From: Drechmeria coniospora
Lineage: Eukaryota > Ascomycota > Sordariomycetes > Hypocreales > Ophiocordycipitaceae
Assembly: GCF_001625195.1 (NCBI RefSeq)
Contig: NC_054389.1
Location: 9,234,520 to 9,298,519, forward strand
DNA: 64,000 nt
Reading direction: 5' to 3'
Shown: in pieces, positions 44,053 through 54,685 of the stretch
How the letters are laid out: every line of letters starts with the position of its first letter
How positions within the stretch are numbered: the stretch's first letter is position 1
Notes under the pieces: model-generated
Seen by the model: the letters and a program-made list of their open reading frames with translations, nothing else
What the model was told of the DNA's origin: nothing
Database searches by the model: none
Made by a program: the position numbers and the translations under genes

Positions 44053-45274
44053 ACAATAGAGGGCAGGATTGTTGGTCAAGAGGTTGTGGCCCGGTGGTGG
44101 GACGACACTTCAGGACATGTCGCCCTTGTCGTTGGTCATGCCAAGGGTAAAGTGACGAGTAGGAAAGTGCACGAAGATGTACTTGTGCGTGTGCACTCAC
44201 TATCCGCACGTGTTCTAGAACCGGTAGCAACTCTCGTTTGGCGCAGGAACTAGCTTTGTCTGGCTTGTCGTCGGCTCCATGGGCGAGTAATATGTATTTC
44301 TGGTGCTCGACACTTGAACTCTGAAGAGGCGACGTCATCGGACGCACCTCACTTTTCACCCCACCATTTACACACACATGCCTCTGTTATCTGCGCTGCA
44401 GCACTACTACCATGTACCTAGTAGGTACTTGGTACTGAGGCATGTTATGGCATGCCATGTAATTAATCGCTACAGCGTTTACAGAGCCTGTACGGAATAC
44501 TGTACAGTGCAAAGGTACCACCTACCTTTAGGTAGTAAGTACCCTTCACCAGTGAGATCAACCCACTGGAAGTATTCCCTAGGGTACCTGTACGTGCGCA
44601 CTCAACCCCTGCGGGGGGATTCTTCTGCTAGAGCCGCAGAGTCTCGTACATACCTACTAGGTAGTACTTACTTGGGAACAGTCTTGCCTTGCAGTAATAC
44701 TGTGTACTCCTTACTTGGTGCTACAACAGCAAGTGCATAAACAACTGCACAGTAATAATCCACAGACGCCACCGTCACCCTTGATTCCGAGACTGTCACG
44801 ATTCGACGATTCGCACCATCGCCATCCACAATAAGACTGCATTCGCTCAAGCTTCACATCACCCAACTGATGCCATCACTCCGTCAGACTCCAGCGACTC
44901 CAGCCATTTGGCCATCGTCGGAACGCTGCTGCCGCTCGACTCGGCACGCAGGACCTGCCCCGGACCAAAGCAACGGCTCACTGCACACGGCACACGGCAC
45001 ATCGACGCTGATCCTGCTTCCTTCTCGCCCGCTCCGCCTCTGTCGTCGCCTGCCGTCGTCGCCAGGGACTCCTCGAGAGCCACCCTCCGCTGTTCGCCTG
45101 CGCGTTCGAACCGTCCATCCACTCTCCCTCGCCGGGCCGCCGTCCCCGTCCACGGGTAAACCGCCTCGACAAGGCAGTCGTCCACGGTGGAGACAAAGGT
45201 CTCTTCTCATGGTGCTCGGCGGCACTCGGCCCCTGCGCATCGGCATCCATGCATGCCGGCCGTCGTCCGTCGGC

Positions 45275-46470
45275 TTACGACGTCTTCTTGGCCGGGGCCG
45301 GCTGGTTCGCGTACTTGGCGGCGTCGGTGGCGTCGTGGAACTGCCGAGCGCCGTTCTTGACGCCGTCCCAGACCTGCCGGGCGGCGGGCGGCGTGCCTTG
45401 GGCGCCCACGAGGGAGTCGATGCGCGCGCTCAGCTGCGTTATCGAGTTCTGCACGTGGGAGCTCTGCGAGAAGCGGGCGCGGAGAAAGGCCGTGTAGAGG
45501 CCGAGCAGGATCCAGGAGCGGCGCTGGAAGAGGATGGCCGAGAGCAGGATGCGGATCCAGAGGAGGATCTCGAGCCCCGAGACGATCGACATGGAGGCGT
45601 CGTAGTACTCCTTGACGAAGGCGCCGATCTTGTCGCCGAGGGGGCTGCTGCTCTTGGGCCGGGGCGAGGCACCCTCGGCGGCCGGCGGCGGGGGCTGCAG
45701 GACGGGCAGGATGTTGGCGCGCGTGTACGTGGCCACGTGGAAGACCGAGTAGACAAAGTACGGCAGCAAGGCCAGCGGGTACTGGGGGCTCAGGAGCCAG
45801 ACGAGGGCCATGACTGGGCACCGGTAAGCAGGCAGGCCGTCACGTCGACGCGGGAGGGTACCCACGCAGGTACTGCACGTTCTCGTCCGAGAGCAGGCCG
45901 ACGACGCCGCCGGGCAGCTGGTTGCTCGTCTTGGCGCGGGCGCGCTGCGTCTTGTAGACGACGATGCCGTAGGTGACGGCGGCGGCGACGAACGAGGTGC
46001 GGTACGAGAAGCGGGCCACGCCGCCGTAGTAGTTCATGCGGAGCCAGGAAAGCGTGTATCGAAGCGTCGTGAGGATGAGCGTCATGTGGCTGTGCATCGT
46101 CGTCAGCGAGCCGTTTTCGTCGCCGTCTCCGGCCTCGTCGCGCAGGGCGGCGGGAGCGCAGCGTGAGCATCGTGCCTGACGCCTACGACGCCCATGCTGC
46201 TCGGCATGCTCTCGGCACCCAACGGCCATGGCAGCCGGCTCTCCGCCGCTTCATGCGAGGCGAGGCGAGGCGAGGCGGGGGGAGCTCGTGCGAGCAACGG
46301 GAGAGGACGGACGCACCCAACAAACCAGGCGACTGCCGCATCCATGTTAGATCGAGCCGGCCACGTCGGGGGCGGGGACGGAGACACGTACACTGCAACG
46401 TCTTGGCCAGAGCCAGGAGTCGCTCCTGGAGAGTCACGGGCGTGACGGTTGGGTTTGCCGGAGGAGCCAT
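45275..46470 (-). CDS. Pom33/TMEM33-family ER and nuclear-pore membrane protein
   Basis: Four exons (46470-46392, 46332-46317, 46089-45866, 45813-45275), 285 aa. Exon 2 is a 16-nt microexon; joining it yields LAKTLQ-FAWFVG-HMTLILTTLRY, the conserved start of TMEM33/Pom33/Tts1 proteins, while any simpler splice loses this block. Further family blocks: SWLRMNYYGGVARFSYRTSFVAAAVTYGIVVY, DENVQYLLMALVWLLSPQYPLALLPYFVYSVFHVATYTRANILP and EILLWIRILLSAILFQRRSWILLGLYTAFLRARF. Four hydrophobic segments are visible. Yeast and fission-yeast relatives sit in the ER and nuclear envelope, shaping ER tubules and helping to distribute nuclear pores. A C-terminal amphipathic/basic tail ends in PAKKTS. All exon phases sum correctly. 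Confidence 0.93.
46317..46332 (-). other. 16-nt microexon of the Pom33-like gene
   Basis: The minus-strand sequence TCGCCTGGTTTGTTGG is flanked by CAG upstream and GTGCGT downstream. It supplies the second and third bases of a Phe codon, then AWFV, then two bases of a Gly codon. Both neighbours require exactly this phase. Confidence 0.85.
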
Positions 46471-48584
46471 TTTGCGACCTCGCCGTTGGGGGTGAGGCGA
46501 GCTGGACGGCTGGAGCTGCGAGGTGCGAGCTCCCGAGGTGGCGAGGGTGCGACGGTCAGACGAGTGCCCGAGGGTGGCTGCCGATGCGATGCCGACGGCG
46601 ACGGAGGGATGCGAGCGGCGAGGAGGTTGTCGTGGGAGTTGAAATGTGCGCAGCTCCGCTCCGCAGGACGAGATGGTGGCGATGATGGGTTTGCTTGTGG
46701 AAGAGGCCAGCAGGTCAGGAAATGAGAAGCGAGGCGGAGCGGAGGCAGCGGCCGCAGGCAGGTAATACTGGTTGGCCGCTAGCAGGCAGGCGGCCGGGCA
46801 GGTACCTCGTACCGAAGGCAGAGGCGGCTCAGGCCAGGAGGTGGGTGGCAGGCGGCCATTGATTGAGTTCTCGAGCTTGTGACGCAGCTGGCACCTGTGG
46901 CCGGACGGAAAGCTTCGGTGGCTGTGCGCGGGCTTGTGGCATGGCTCCTGGTGGGGAGCTGCAGCCGGCGACAGATCCCTGCCACGATCCGCTCTCCTCC
47001 AATCGCAGCGGGCCTGGGACCTGGCTGCTGACGGCGACGATGGGTAGCGCGACGATGGGTAGCACGCCGTATCCGTACGATGGCCAGGTACCGGCGAATG
47101 GCAGCCGCTGCTGCTCCGTACCTAAGCAATCCGTAACATGTGCCATTACGTACCCTGAGCTCCATGCGGTACGGCGCGTTTGTTCCAAGGTACCACTGCT
47201 CACCACGAGTGCTAGCATTGACAAATACCATAACGCACTCGGAGTTCCAACGTACTGTACTCCGAACACCACACAAAGTGGTACTACAGTACAAGCACCA
47301 TGTAGTACAAGCACCAGTATTATCTTTTTGGCAGCGCCCGATTTGGTACCGACGAGAACCTCACCAGCCGTTCGCTTAAACAAGACAGTCCGACCTGGCT
47401 TGCTTGTTTCGTTTTTTAGCCATGACGACAGCATTCTAGCCGGCCTCATCACCGTCGCGCCCGTGCGTGCCTGGACATGATCGCTGAGGTGGCAACGTCG
47501 GGGTCGATACATGGCATGGTTAATTACCGAGTAGCCTAGCAATTACCTAGTAGCCTAGCACCAACGTTCTAGTACTAGTTCTCGTGGTTTGTTCATCATA
47601 CGACGCTGATGACCAACTAGCCATTGCCTCGGGGACTCTTCACCATCCTCTTCCTCCCCGTACCGTAGGCCTCGGGGCGATGGATATCGTCGGTGCGTCC
47701 CCATCAGTAGGCTGAATACCAAGTAATACTAGGTTGCACGCGAGGGTGCATTCTACTTGCACAATCCTCCTTTCCTCCGCCCAGCAGTACCTTGGTAGGT
47801 ACAAGTACCTACGGCGTACAGTAATTACACCGCAATTACTCCGTACTACCTACTGAGTAAAGCAAGTAGGCAAGTACCTACCTAGTACTATTACCTAGTA
47901 GTACTCCGTACTCTATACTTTAGTAGACAACTAATAATACAGCGTTACCTACTACACCTAAGTACAGCACTCCGCAGTTGACTGACTACTAATACCTAAT
48001 ATATATAATACCTAATACAGCAAGTACTCCGTGCTAGGTTCTACCAGTAGGTACCTGGTATTTGCACCTATAGTAAGAACTTACTGTATGCTGTACTAGG
48101 TATTCGTAGTTGTAGGTGCGAGCGGTACTCTTTCGCACGTCTACTATTAATTACTCCGTACATCTAGTACTAGGTAAGGTACTAGGTAATTACCTACTGT
48201 AGCATTATTGCTTAGCAGGTTGCATTATAACCAAGTACGGAGTACTTCGTACCGAGGTACTATTGCCTGCTCATATACATGCAAGTATGCGCGAGGGCAA
48301 ACCACTGCAGCTACAGAGTACTACGTGTAGGTATCGTTACTACCTACTACTCCGTACCATAGTACTTAAGTAGGTAGTACATGATATTAGGTGCCTAGGC
48401 ATGTAATGCGCTCCAAACGACAGCGTGGTACATACCAAGGCACCCGTCGAGCATCGTCATCACCTCACCTCACGCAGAACCCATCGTCGCTTGCTTGCCT
48501 GTGGCCATCATCATCCTTGTGCTTCTCATTATCGTAACTTGGCCAGCCTGATGCCGCGCGCGTGCCCACCTCTTCGTCCCCCGT
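46471..48584. other. Intergenic region, 2.1 kb, GTAC-word island on right
   Basis: Contains the Pom33-like promoter at left and the 3' flank of LIS1 at right. From about 47540 to 48420 it is a dense patchwork of TACCTAGTA, CTACTCCGTAC and TAGGTAC words. Open frames on both strands at 46829-47542 lack any family signal. Confidence 0.6.
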
Positions 48585-50084
48585 CTAGTTCGCAAATATC
48601 TTCAACGTCTTGTCGACGCTGCCCGTGGCAATCACGCACCGGATCGACTCAGCCGTCGCCTCGCCCTCGGCCTGGTCCGCGCCGCCGCCGTTGACCTCCC
48701 TGGATATGCTCGGCGCCCATCGCATGCAGGTGATGAAGTGCCCGTGCGCCCCGTCGAGGACCTTGACGCACTTGCCGTCCTGGCTCAGGTCCCAGCACCG
48801 GAGGGACTTGTCGTCGGCGACGGACAGCAGGTGCTTGCCGCCCGGGTGGAAGACGAGGGACGTGATCCAGTTGTCGTGTCCGACGAGCGTCTTGATGCAG
48901 GTGCCCCTCGCGTCCCACAGCCGGATCGTCTTGTCCCGCGACCCCGTCGCCATGAACTCGGCCGTGCTCGTCGCCGGCGGCGCCTTGGTCAGGCCCGCGA
49001 GCCGGGCGAGGTGCTTGTACGAGGCCGGCGGCGCAAAGGCGCCGCAGCGCACCAGGTTTTCGTGCCCCGTCATGACCACCTTGCCCTCGGGGTTCGGCGT
49101 GGAAACGTCCCAGAGCCGGGCGGTGTGGTCGGCGGCCGTCGAGAGGACAAACTGGCCGTCGAGCGAGGGGCACACGTCCCGCACCCAGCCCGAGTGCCCC
49201 TTGAGGGCCTTGAGGCAGTAGCCCGTCGTCGCGTCCCATATCCTCAACGTCTTGTCGCCGCTCGCGCTGACCAGGAGGTTGCCCGACTGCGCGCCCGAGG
49301 CCGAGGGGAGGAAGCGCACGGCGCTCACGCTGTGGTCGTGGCCCTGCAGCGTCCGTATGTTCTTGTACTGGTCGGCGGGGTCCCAGATCTTGATGGAGAG
49401 GTCGGAGCTGCAGGAGGCGAGCAGGGTGGCGCCGCGCGGCCCGCCGTAGTCGACGCCCAGCACCGCGCGCGTGTGGCCCTTGATGGTCTGCTCGAGCTCG
49501 CCGAGCTCCCAGTCCCAGATCTTGATGGTGCAGTCGTCGGATCCCGAGGCGATGGAGGAGAAGCGGGGATGGAACGCGATGCACGTTATCGTGTCCCGGT
49601 GCGACTCGAGCGTGTGCCGCGAAGGCAACCGCGGGAGCCACGAGGCCGGATCTTGGTTCCGCCGAGCGAGCGACGTCGGTGTGGCGTTGTCAAGTTCGGA
49701 TTGCAACGAGCCGTTGCGGGACTCGAGGTCCATGATCTGCCCCGAGCGAGCGAGCGAGCGTCAGCCGAAGCGGTCCCAGTCCCCCCGTCGGTCGCGGGAC
49801 CTCGCCAGGCCCTACCTTTTTTTGCAGCCGGACGATGCTCGTCCATTTCTTCTCCAGCAGGGACTCGTACTTTTTCGTCGTCGCCGCGTCAAAGACGTCC
49901 TCGCCGAGGGACGCTTCCTGCCGCAGCGCCGCCGCCGCGTTCGGGAGGTTGTTGGCGACGAGGTAGGCGATGATGGACTTGTTCCTGGAGGCAAACGAGG
50001 CCGTCAGCTCCCGACGACGACGCGACCCGCCACTGCGAATACCCACAGCTCCTCGGCCTGCCGGCTCGGCAACGTTCGGCTCAT
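48585..50084 (-). CDS. nudF: LIS1/NudF dynein regulator (PAC1)
   Basis: Three exons (50084-50047, 49984-49816, 49736-48585), 452 aa. LisH dimerisation motif: [31 protein letters not shown] short coiled coil ([28 protein letters not shown], interrupted by the second intron) follows, then seven WD40 repeats starting [18 protein letters not shown] and ending [14 protein letters not shown]. Introns fall at the junctions of LisH and coiled-coil blocks. In fungi NudF/PAC1 binds dynein with NudE and is required for nuclear migration along microtubules. Family identity is unambiguous. It is divergent from the MDP-1 gene. Confidence 0.97.
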
Positions 50085-50973
50085 CGTGACGGCGGCGAGC
50101 GCAAGACGGACCTTGGCTCCCGCGAGTGGACGTGGCGAGCGCGCAATGGATCGGGGGTAGCTTCGAGGGGGGGTTCAGCGTCGTGCTGGGAGCTCGTCCG
50201 GCTTGGCCAGCGTGTCCGGCAGGGGTGGAGGGTACCCCGAGCGCTTCCGAGGAGAGAATAGGTCGCTTCGAGGGATCCAGGGCCGCCGCCGGGAGTGTTG
50301 GACCGTCGAGCACGCACGCTCCGGCGAGGAGTATTTATTGAAGGGGTTCTGTTGCTGGTGGCTTGCCGCTGTTCATGGTGCGTAGGTGGGGTCCGTCCGG
50401 AATCGTCAAGTTGGAGGGTCGGCACGTCCGCAACAACCCACCGTCCGCATCACGTGTCGCCAACCAAGGCTCATTAGCGGCAGCATCAGATCACCTCGCT
50501 CCCGACAGAGCAATTACCTGCCGCCGCCCTACCGTGCAAGCAAGCAGCGGCTGCTGATTTCCCCTGCGCTGGGAGGATTATCCGGGCAGGATATGCGCAC
50601 CTCGACGGTCACGATTCAGGCATTGACTGGTTGATCGATCCGTCGTCCACCGTCACGAGATGGTCCAAAATAGCGCCTAGGCCAGCACCACCCGCAGCGC
50701 TCAACACCCTGTGCGAGCAAATCGAAGACACGGTCGGACGCAGGGACGAGGCGGGTATCTATCCATGCTGCCGCAAATAGCACGGATACAGCAACGGCCG
50801 GCCTTTTGATACCGATGACGAACGACTGCGGGAGCAGAGCGGATGCAAGAACGGATACGGGCGCTGATGCAAGCACTGATGCAAGAACTGATGCAAGAAA
50901 TCGCATCGGCAAGGACCCCAAGCACGGTTCACGATCCGTCCGGTTCGACCTTCTCTCCGATTGATTCCTCTCG
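50085..50973. promoter_or_regulatory. Divergent promoter region, LIS1/MDP-1
   Basis: The 889 nt separating two oppositely oriented start codons. No regulator site can be named. Around 50830-50900 there is a short run of imperfect repeats of GATGCAAG(A/C)ACTGAT. Confidence 0.55.
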
Positions 50974-51627
50974 ATGCCTCTCTCCAAGATGAATCGTCCT
51001 CGTTCCGAGATGGTGCAGCCCTCGTCCGAGGCCAGCAGGAGCGCCTCCTTGATCCAAGGCGAACGCAAAAACTACATCCCCCCCTCTCTCCTCGACCCCA
51101 GCCGGGCGCTTCCGAAGCTCATCGTCTTCGACCTCGACTACACGCTGTGGCCCTTCTGGGTCGACACGCACATCTCGCCGCCGCTCAAGGTCGCGGCGCG
51201 CAACCAGGCGGCGACGGACAAGTTCGGCGAGCGCTACGCCATGTACGACGACGTGCCGGCCATCCTCGGCCTGCTCGCCTCCCGACGCACCGTCAAGCTG
51301 GCCGTCGCCTCGCGCACCAGCGCCCCGAACCTCGCCCGCGACCTGCTGAAGATGCTGCACATCGGCGCCGAGGGGGAAAGGCCGCGGCGGGCCGTCGACG
51401 TCTTTGACGGCGGAATGGAAATCTACCCCGGCAGCAAGATGCGCCATTTCGAGGCCCTGCAGCGGCGCACGGGCTTGCCGTTCGAGGACATGCTCTTCTT
51501 CGACGACGAGCCGCGCAACATGGAGACTGAGCAGCTCGGCGTGACCATGTGCCTCGTAAGGGACGGCGTGAGCTGGAGGGAGGTCGCGCGCGGTGTCGAC
51601 GAGTGGCGGCGGCGACGGGGCGTGTAA
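50974..51627 (+). CDS. Magnesium-dependent phosphatase MDP-1 (HAD superfamily)
   Basis: Single exon, 217 aa. HAD motif I is VFDLDYTLWPFW with nucleophile Asp53 and general acid Asp55, the specific MDP-1 form. Motif II region: VKLAVASRTSAPNLARDLL. Motif III/IV: lysine in GSKMRHFEALQ and the acidic pair in MLFFDDEPRNMETEQLGVTMCLV. About 45 extra residues precede motif I. Family members are small cytosolic phosphatases acting on protein phosphotyrosine or sugar phosphates; they have been linked to protein-glycation repair. It is convergent with the Sec14-like gene. Confidence 0.94.
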   Translation: MPLSKMNRPRSEMVQPSSEASRSASLIQGERKNYIPPSLLDPSRALPKLIVFDLDYTLWPFWVDTHISPPLKVAARNQAATDKFGERYAMYDDVPAILGLLASRRTVKLAVASRTSAPNLARDLLKMLHIGAEGERPRRAVDVFDGGMEIYPGSKMRHFEALQRRTGLPFEDMLFFDDEPRNMETEQLGVTMCLVRDGVSWREVARGVDEWRRRRGV

Positions 51628-52177
51628 CATCTCACGGCACCCACGACGAAGAGCACGGCAGGTGGCGATTTATGATGGATGAATAACGTTGCATCAATCA
51701 CCCTCGATGATGCACATGGTCCGTATCGAGCATAACTTTCATCTCCTGTTGGTCCCTGTATGTCTATGCCGCTTCGCGTCTATCCTAGATGTCATCCCAC
51801 GAGCAATGTCCCGTCCTCGTTGGCATTCTCCGGTCACGGCCGAGAAATCGCCCGGCTGATGAATCTGTCCCGTCCATGTCCCGGTGTCATGGCGAGGTCG
51901 TGCTCGAATATTGGTGCATCAGTGCCGGGTATAGGTGTACGCACTGTGTTGGGGCGGCCACGCGGGTACCTCGTAGAGCCGCGTGTCAAACTCACCGCCA
52001 TCTTCCATGGTCAACGTCTCTCGCCCATTCCCCTCGCCATCGACCTCGTACTCGGCGGCGGCCGGTAGAGCGGACGGGATGACGTGTCCAGCTCACCGTC
52101 ATCATCCGTCATCATCCGCCATCATCCATCATCCGTCATCAACGTCCCATTCCCATTCTCTTCCCCGCCTCGACCTC
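51628..52177. other. Intergenic, convergent 3' ends
   Basis: Between the MDP-1 gene (+) and the Sec14-like gene (-). Includes a short run of imperfect ATCATCCG/ATCATCC repeats near 52095-52140. No gene. Confidence 0.65.
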
Positions 52178-53754
52178 CTACGCCACGGTGGTTGGTAGAG
52201 CGGGCGGGATGACGGCGGTCTTTGCCTCCTCACGCAGCACCGGCTTGACCGCGGCATCGCCGTTGGTCAACGCGTCCTCAGTCTGGACGGCGTCGTCGTG
52301 CATCGTCCGCTTCGTCGGCTCGCCGGTTTGGGTACCCTCGGAGATGTCGACGACTGTCGCGGCTGTCAAAGTCGACACGGTGTTTGAGGTCGAGGTCGAG
52401 GTCGAGGTCGAGGTCGAGGTCGAGGTCGGATTCGAGTTCGAGCCGGTCGTGTTCATGGCCGCCCCTTCGGCAGCCTCTTCCGAACCGCGTGCCGGCGGCC
52501 AAGCCTTGGGCATGGTGCACACGCGGCGTCGCCGTGGTGTCCCGTCGGCCTCGGTACCATAGGCAACGCACACCACTCGCTCGCCATCATCGGCCGCCTC
52601 CCACAGCATCGGCCCCGTCGGGAAGCGGGTGAAGCCATCCTCCCACTGGACGACACCCTGCCAATGCGGGTCCGGAACGGCGAGCTCGCCAAATGAATAC
52701 TCCAGCTCGCCGCCGTACTTTTTCGGAATGTTGCGTGGCTCGATAAAGGCCTCGAGCGTCGGCCGCACCTCGTGGGCGCCGAGGACGAAGATCTTGGAGA
52801 CGGTGATGGGGTCGAACCAACGCTTGATCCACGCCCAGACGGTGCTGAAGAAGACGGGCGCGCCGATGATGAAGATGCGGTCGAGCGTCTCCGGGTAGTG
52901 AGCCGTCGCGAGCTGGGATGCCGCCTGCATGTGACCCTTGAGGTTCCAGAACTGCTTGAGGCCGACGCCGGAGACGTCGACGATGTTGGTGCTCATGGTG
53001 ATGGGCGCCGCCGCCTGCTCGCGGTCGGCCACGAGCTGCGTGCAAAACGGCTGGACGAAGCGGGTGAGGTTCTCGTACAGGGCAAAGAGCCGCAGCAGCC
53101 CCGGTGCCGTCTTGCCGTCGGTGGCCTTTGTCGGCGACGGCGACAGGGCCGACTTGGCCCCCTGCCGCTCGTATTCGGCCACCGTCTTGGAATCGAGCGT
53201 CTTGATGTCGAAGACGTAGAGCGGTATGCCGCGTCGGTCGCGTCGCCCCGTCCACTGGGGGTACTGGAAATTCCCCGTCAGCATGCGGCTCGAGGGCCGA
53301 CATCGGAGAGCGGGACACACCATTCGCCGGCTCTGCTCGTACGCGTCAAGGTGGATGGTCTGGTAGATGCCGTCGATGCTGTTGCTCCTGCGCCACTCCT
53401 CGGTGTCCTTGAACTGCTTGAAGGCCTCCTCGACAAGCCATCGGCGCGCGCGGAGGAATCGTCTGCGGCGACGAGGTCAGCGATGTCGACACATACGAGC
53501 AACCATGACTTGGCTCGGGAAGGGTGCGTCTCCGAGGCCGCTTACAGCAGAGTCGGGTCGTCGTGCGAGGCAGGTGGTCCACGCCGGTAGAGCCCCCTCG
53601 CCTCGACGAGATCCCGGAAGTGATCGAGGGCATCGAGCTCGCGCGCGCTCAGGAAGCCCAGATGACCGTGCGGGTACCCGTACTGGCTGCTCGTCGATGC
53701 CGTCGACTTGACGCGGGCGACGGCGGCACCGGAAGTGGAGGCGTGATCGGCCAT
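52178..53754 (-). CDS. Sec14-like lipid-transfer protein, CRAL-TRIO domain
   Basis: Two exons (53754-53546, 53462-52178), 497 aa. The CRAL-TRIO N-terminal helix block spans the junction: DDPTLL then RFLRARRWLVEEAFKQFKDTEEWRR. The lipid-binding domain follows: DRRGIPLYVFDIKTLDSK, NIVDVSGVGLKQFWNLKGHM, ATAHYPETLDRIFIIGAPVFFSTVWAWIKRWFDPITVSKIFVL, and PRNIPKKYGGELEY. These match the fungal Sec14 family that exchanges phosphatidylinositol and phosphatidylcholine between membranes. A C-terminal extension contains an (TS)n run coded by a hexanucleotide repeat, then acidic low-complexity sequence. A short insertion is present between CRAL-TRIO strands (KSALSPSPTKATDGK). Confidence 0.93.
52387..52427 (+). 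repeat. Hexanucleotide microsatellite (GAGGTC)n in coding exon
   Basis: Six to seven tandem GAGGTC copies; on the coding (minus) strand they encode alternating Thr-Ser in the Sec14-like tail. Confidence 0.92.
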
Positions 53755-54685
53755 GACGCTGTCCTAGTCCAGCTTGCAGTCGTCCGCGAGATGACCAACG
53801 CAGCAAACGCAAGAGTACAAAATCGACGCGGCACAAGATGGAACAGCTACAGTCGACAAGCGGACGAAAAAGGATTTCGTTGGGCTTTGGGAGGGACGGG
53901 AAGACGGAATCGAGCTTCGTTCCATGCCAATGCCGCGAATCCGGAACCCCGGCGGTGTGCCGGGACCTGACGGAGGAGTCGGATATTTTTCCTTTTTATT
54001 ACCCGCTTCTCCTCTTTCTCGCGGCACCAAACGAATCATTCCACCAACGTCACTGGCGACCTCCCGAGGACGGATGGCATTGGTGGGTTGCGCAGAGTGC
54101 CCTCCCCCCATTCGAATGGCCGCCACGGCGTCTAAGAATTCAGCGACAAGTCCGGCTGAGACGGAAATAAGCATGTCGCCATGAAGGCCACAGGAGGTGT
54201 GGAGATGTCGGACTCCGCTTGAGTCCGTCGACAGGGGTTTATTGAGGGGCCGTAGGAGCAAATGGGGGGCCTGGTGATCACGAAAGAACGTCCACGGCAG
54301 ACCCGACATCCCGCGGACCAATCGAGTGTCCCGACAAGTCGCAGCCGTTGGTTCACATGGACCGCCCTTCCGCCGTCTCGGGCCCGTTGTCTTACCAATC
54401 CGAACCCGCAACGGCGGCGCGCAGCATTCTGTGGCATCAGCCCCTCGGGCGAATGCGAAACTCGTCGCCGTCGACGAGTCGCGGCGGGTTGTGTCTACGG
54501 AGTGATACGATGCAGTTTTTTTTTGTCGCCTTCGACGCCGTACGCCGTCCGTCGTCCAACGCCAAACGGAAAGATGCGAAGAGCACACATCATGGTCCGC
54601 GTACGACATCTGCCTGGCACGACTGGCGCATGGCGCGGCATGTGCGACGGTGTGCGCTACCAAATGCATCCCATGTACATTCGCT
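53755..54685. other. Intergenic between HET and Sec14-like genes
   Basis: Holds the 3' flank of the HET gene and the promoter of the Sec14-like gene, both minus strand. A 302-codon minus-strand frame (54669-53764) fills it almost exactly; it is treated as doubtful under findings. Confidence 0.55.

Larger units (their letters stand above)
43627..45274. other. Upstream region of PTEN-like gene
   Basis: Between the start of the PTEN-like gene and the 3' end of the Pom33-like gene (both minus strand). Its first 430 nt are three consecutive minisatellites, listed separately; the remainder contains GTAC-type words around 44390-44700 and no gene. Confidence 0.65.

Noticed and set aside
43627..44377. 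N-terminal extension of the PTEN frame rich in Ser/Leu
   Set aside because: Produced by translation of the minisatellites. The family start is ATG 43626, and an intron at 43386-43528 interrupts the extended frame.
44870..45976. Plus-strand open frame of 368 codons
   Set aside because: Antisense to the last exon of the Pom33-like gene; composition only.
46829..47542. Overlapping 205- and 237-codon frames on opposite strands
   Set aside because: Both open frames cover the same GTAC-rich promoter DNA upstream of the Pom33-like gene and neither has any family content.
48738..49973. Plus-strand open frame of 411 codons
   Set aside because: Antisense to the WD40 exons of LIS1, whose identity is certain.
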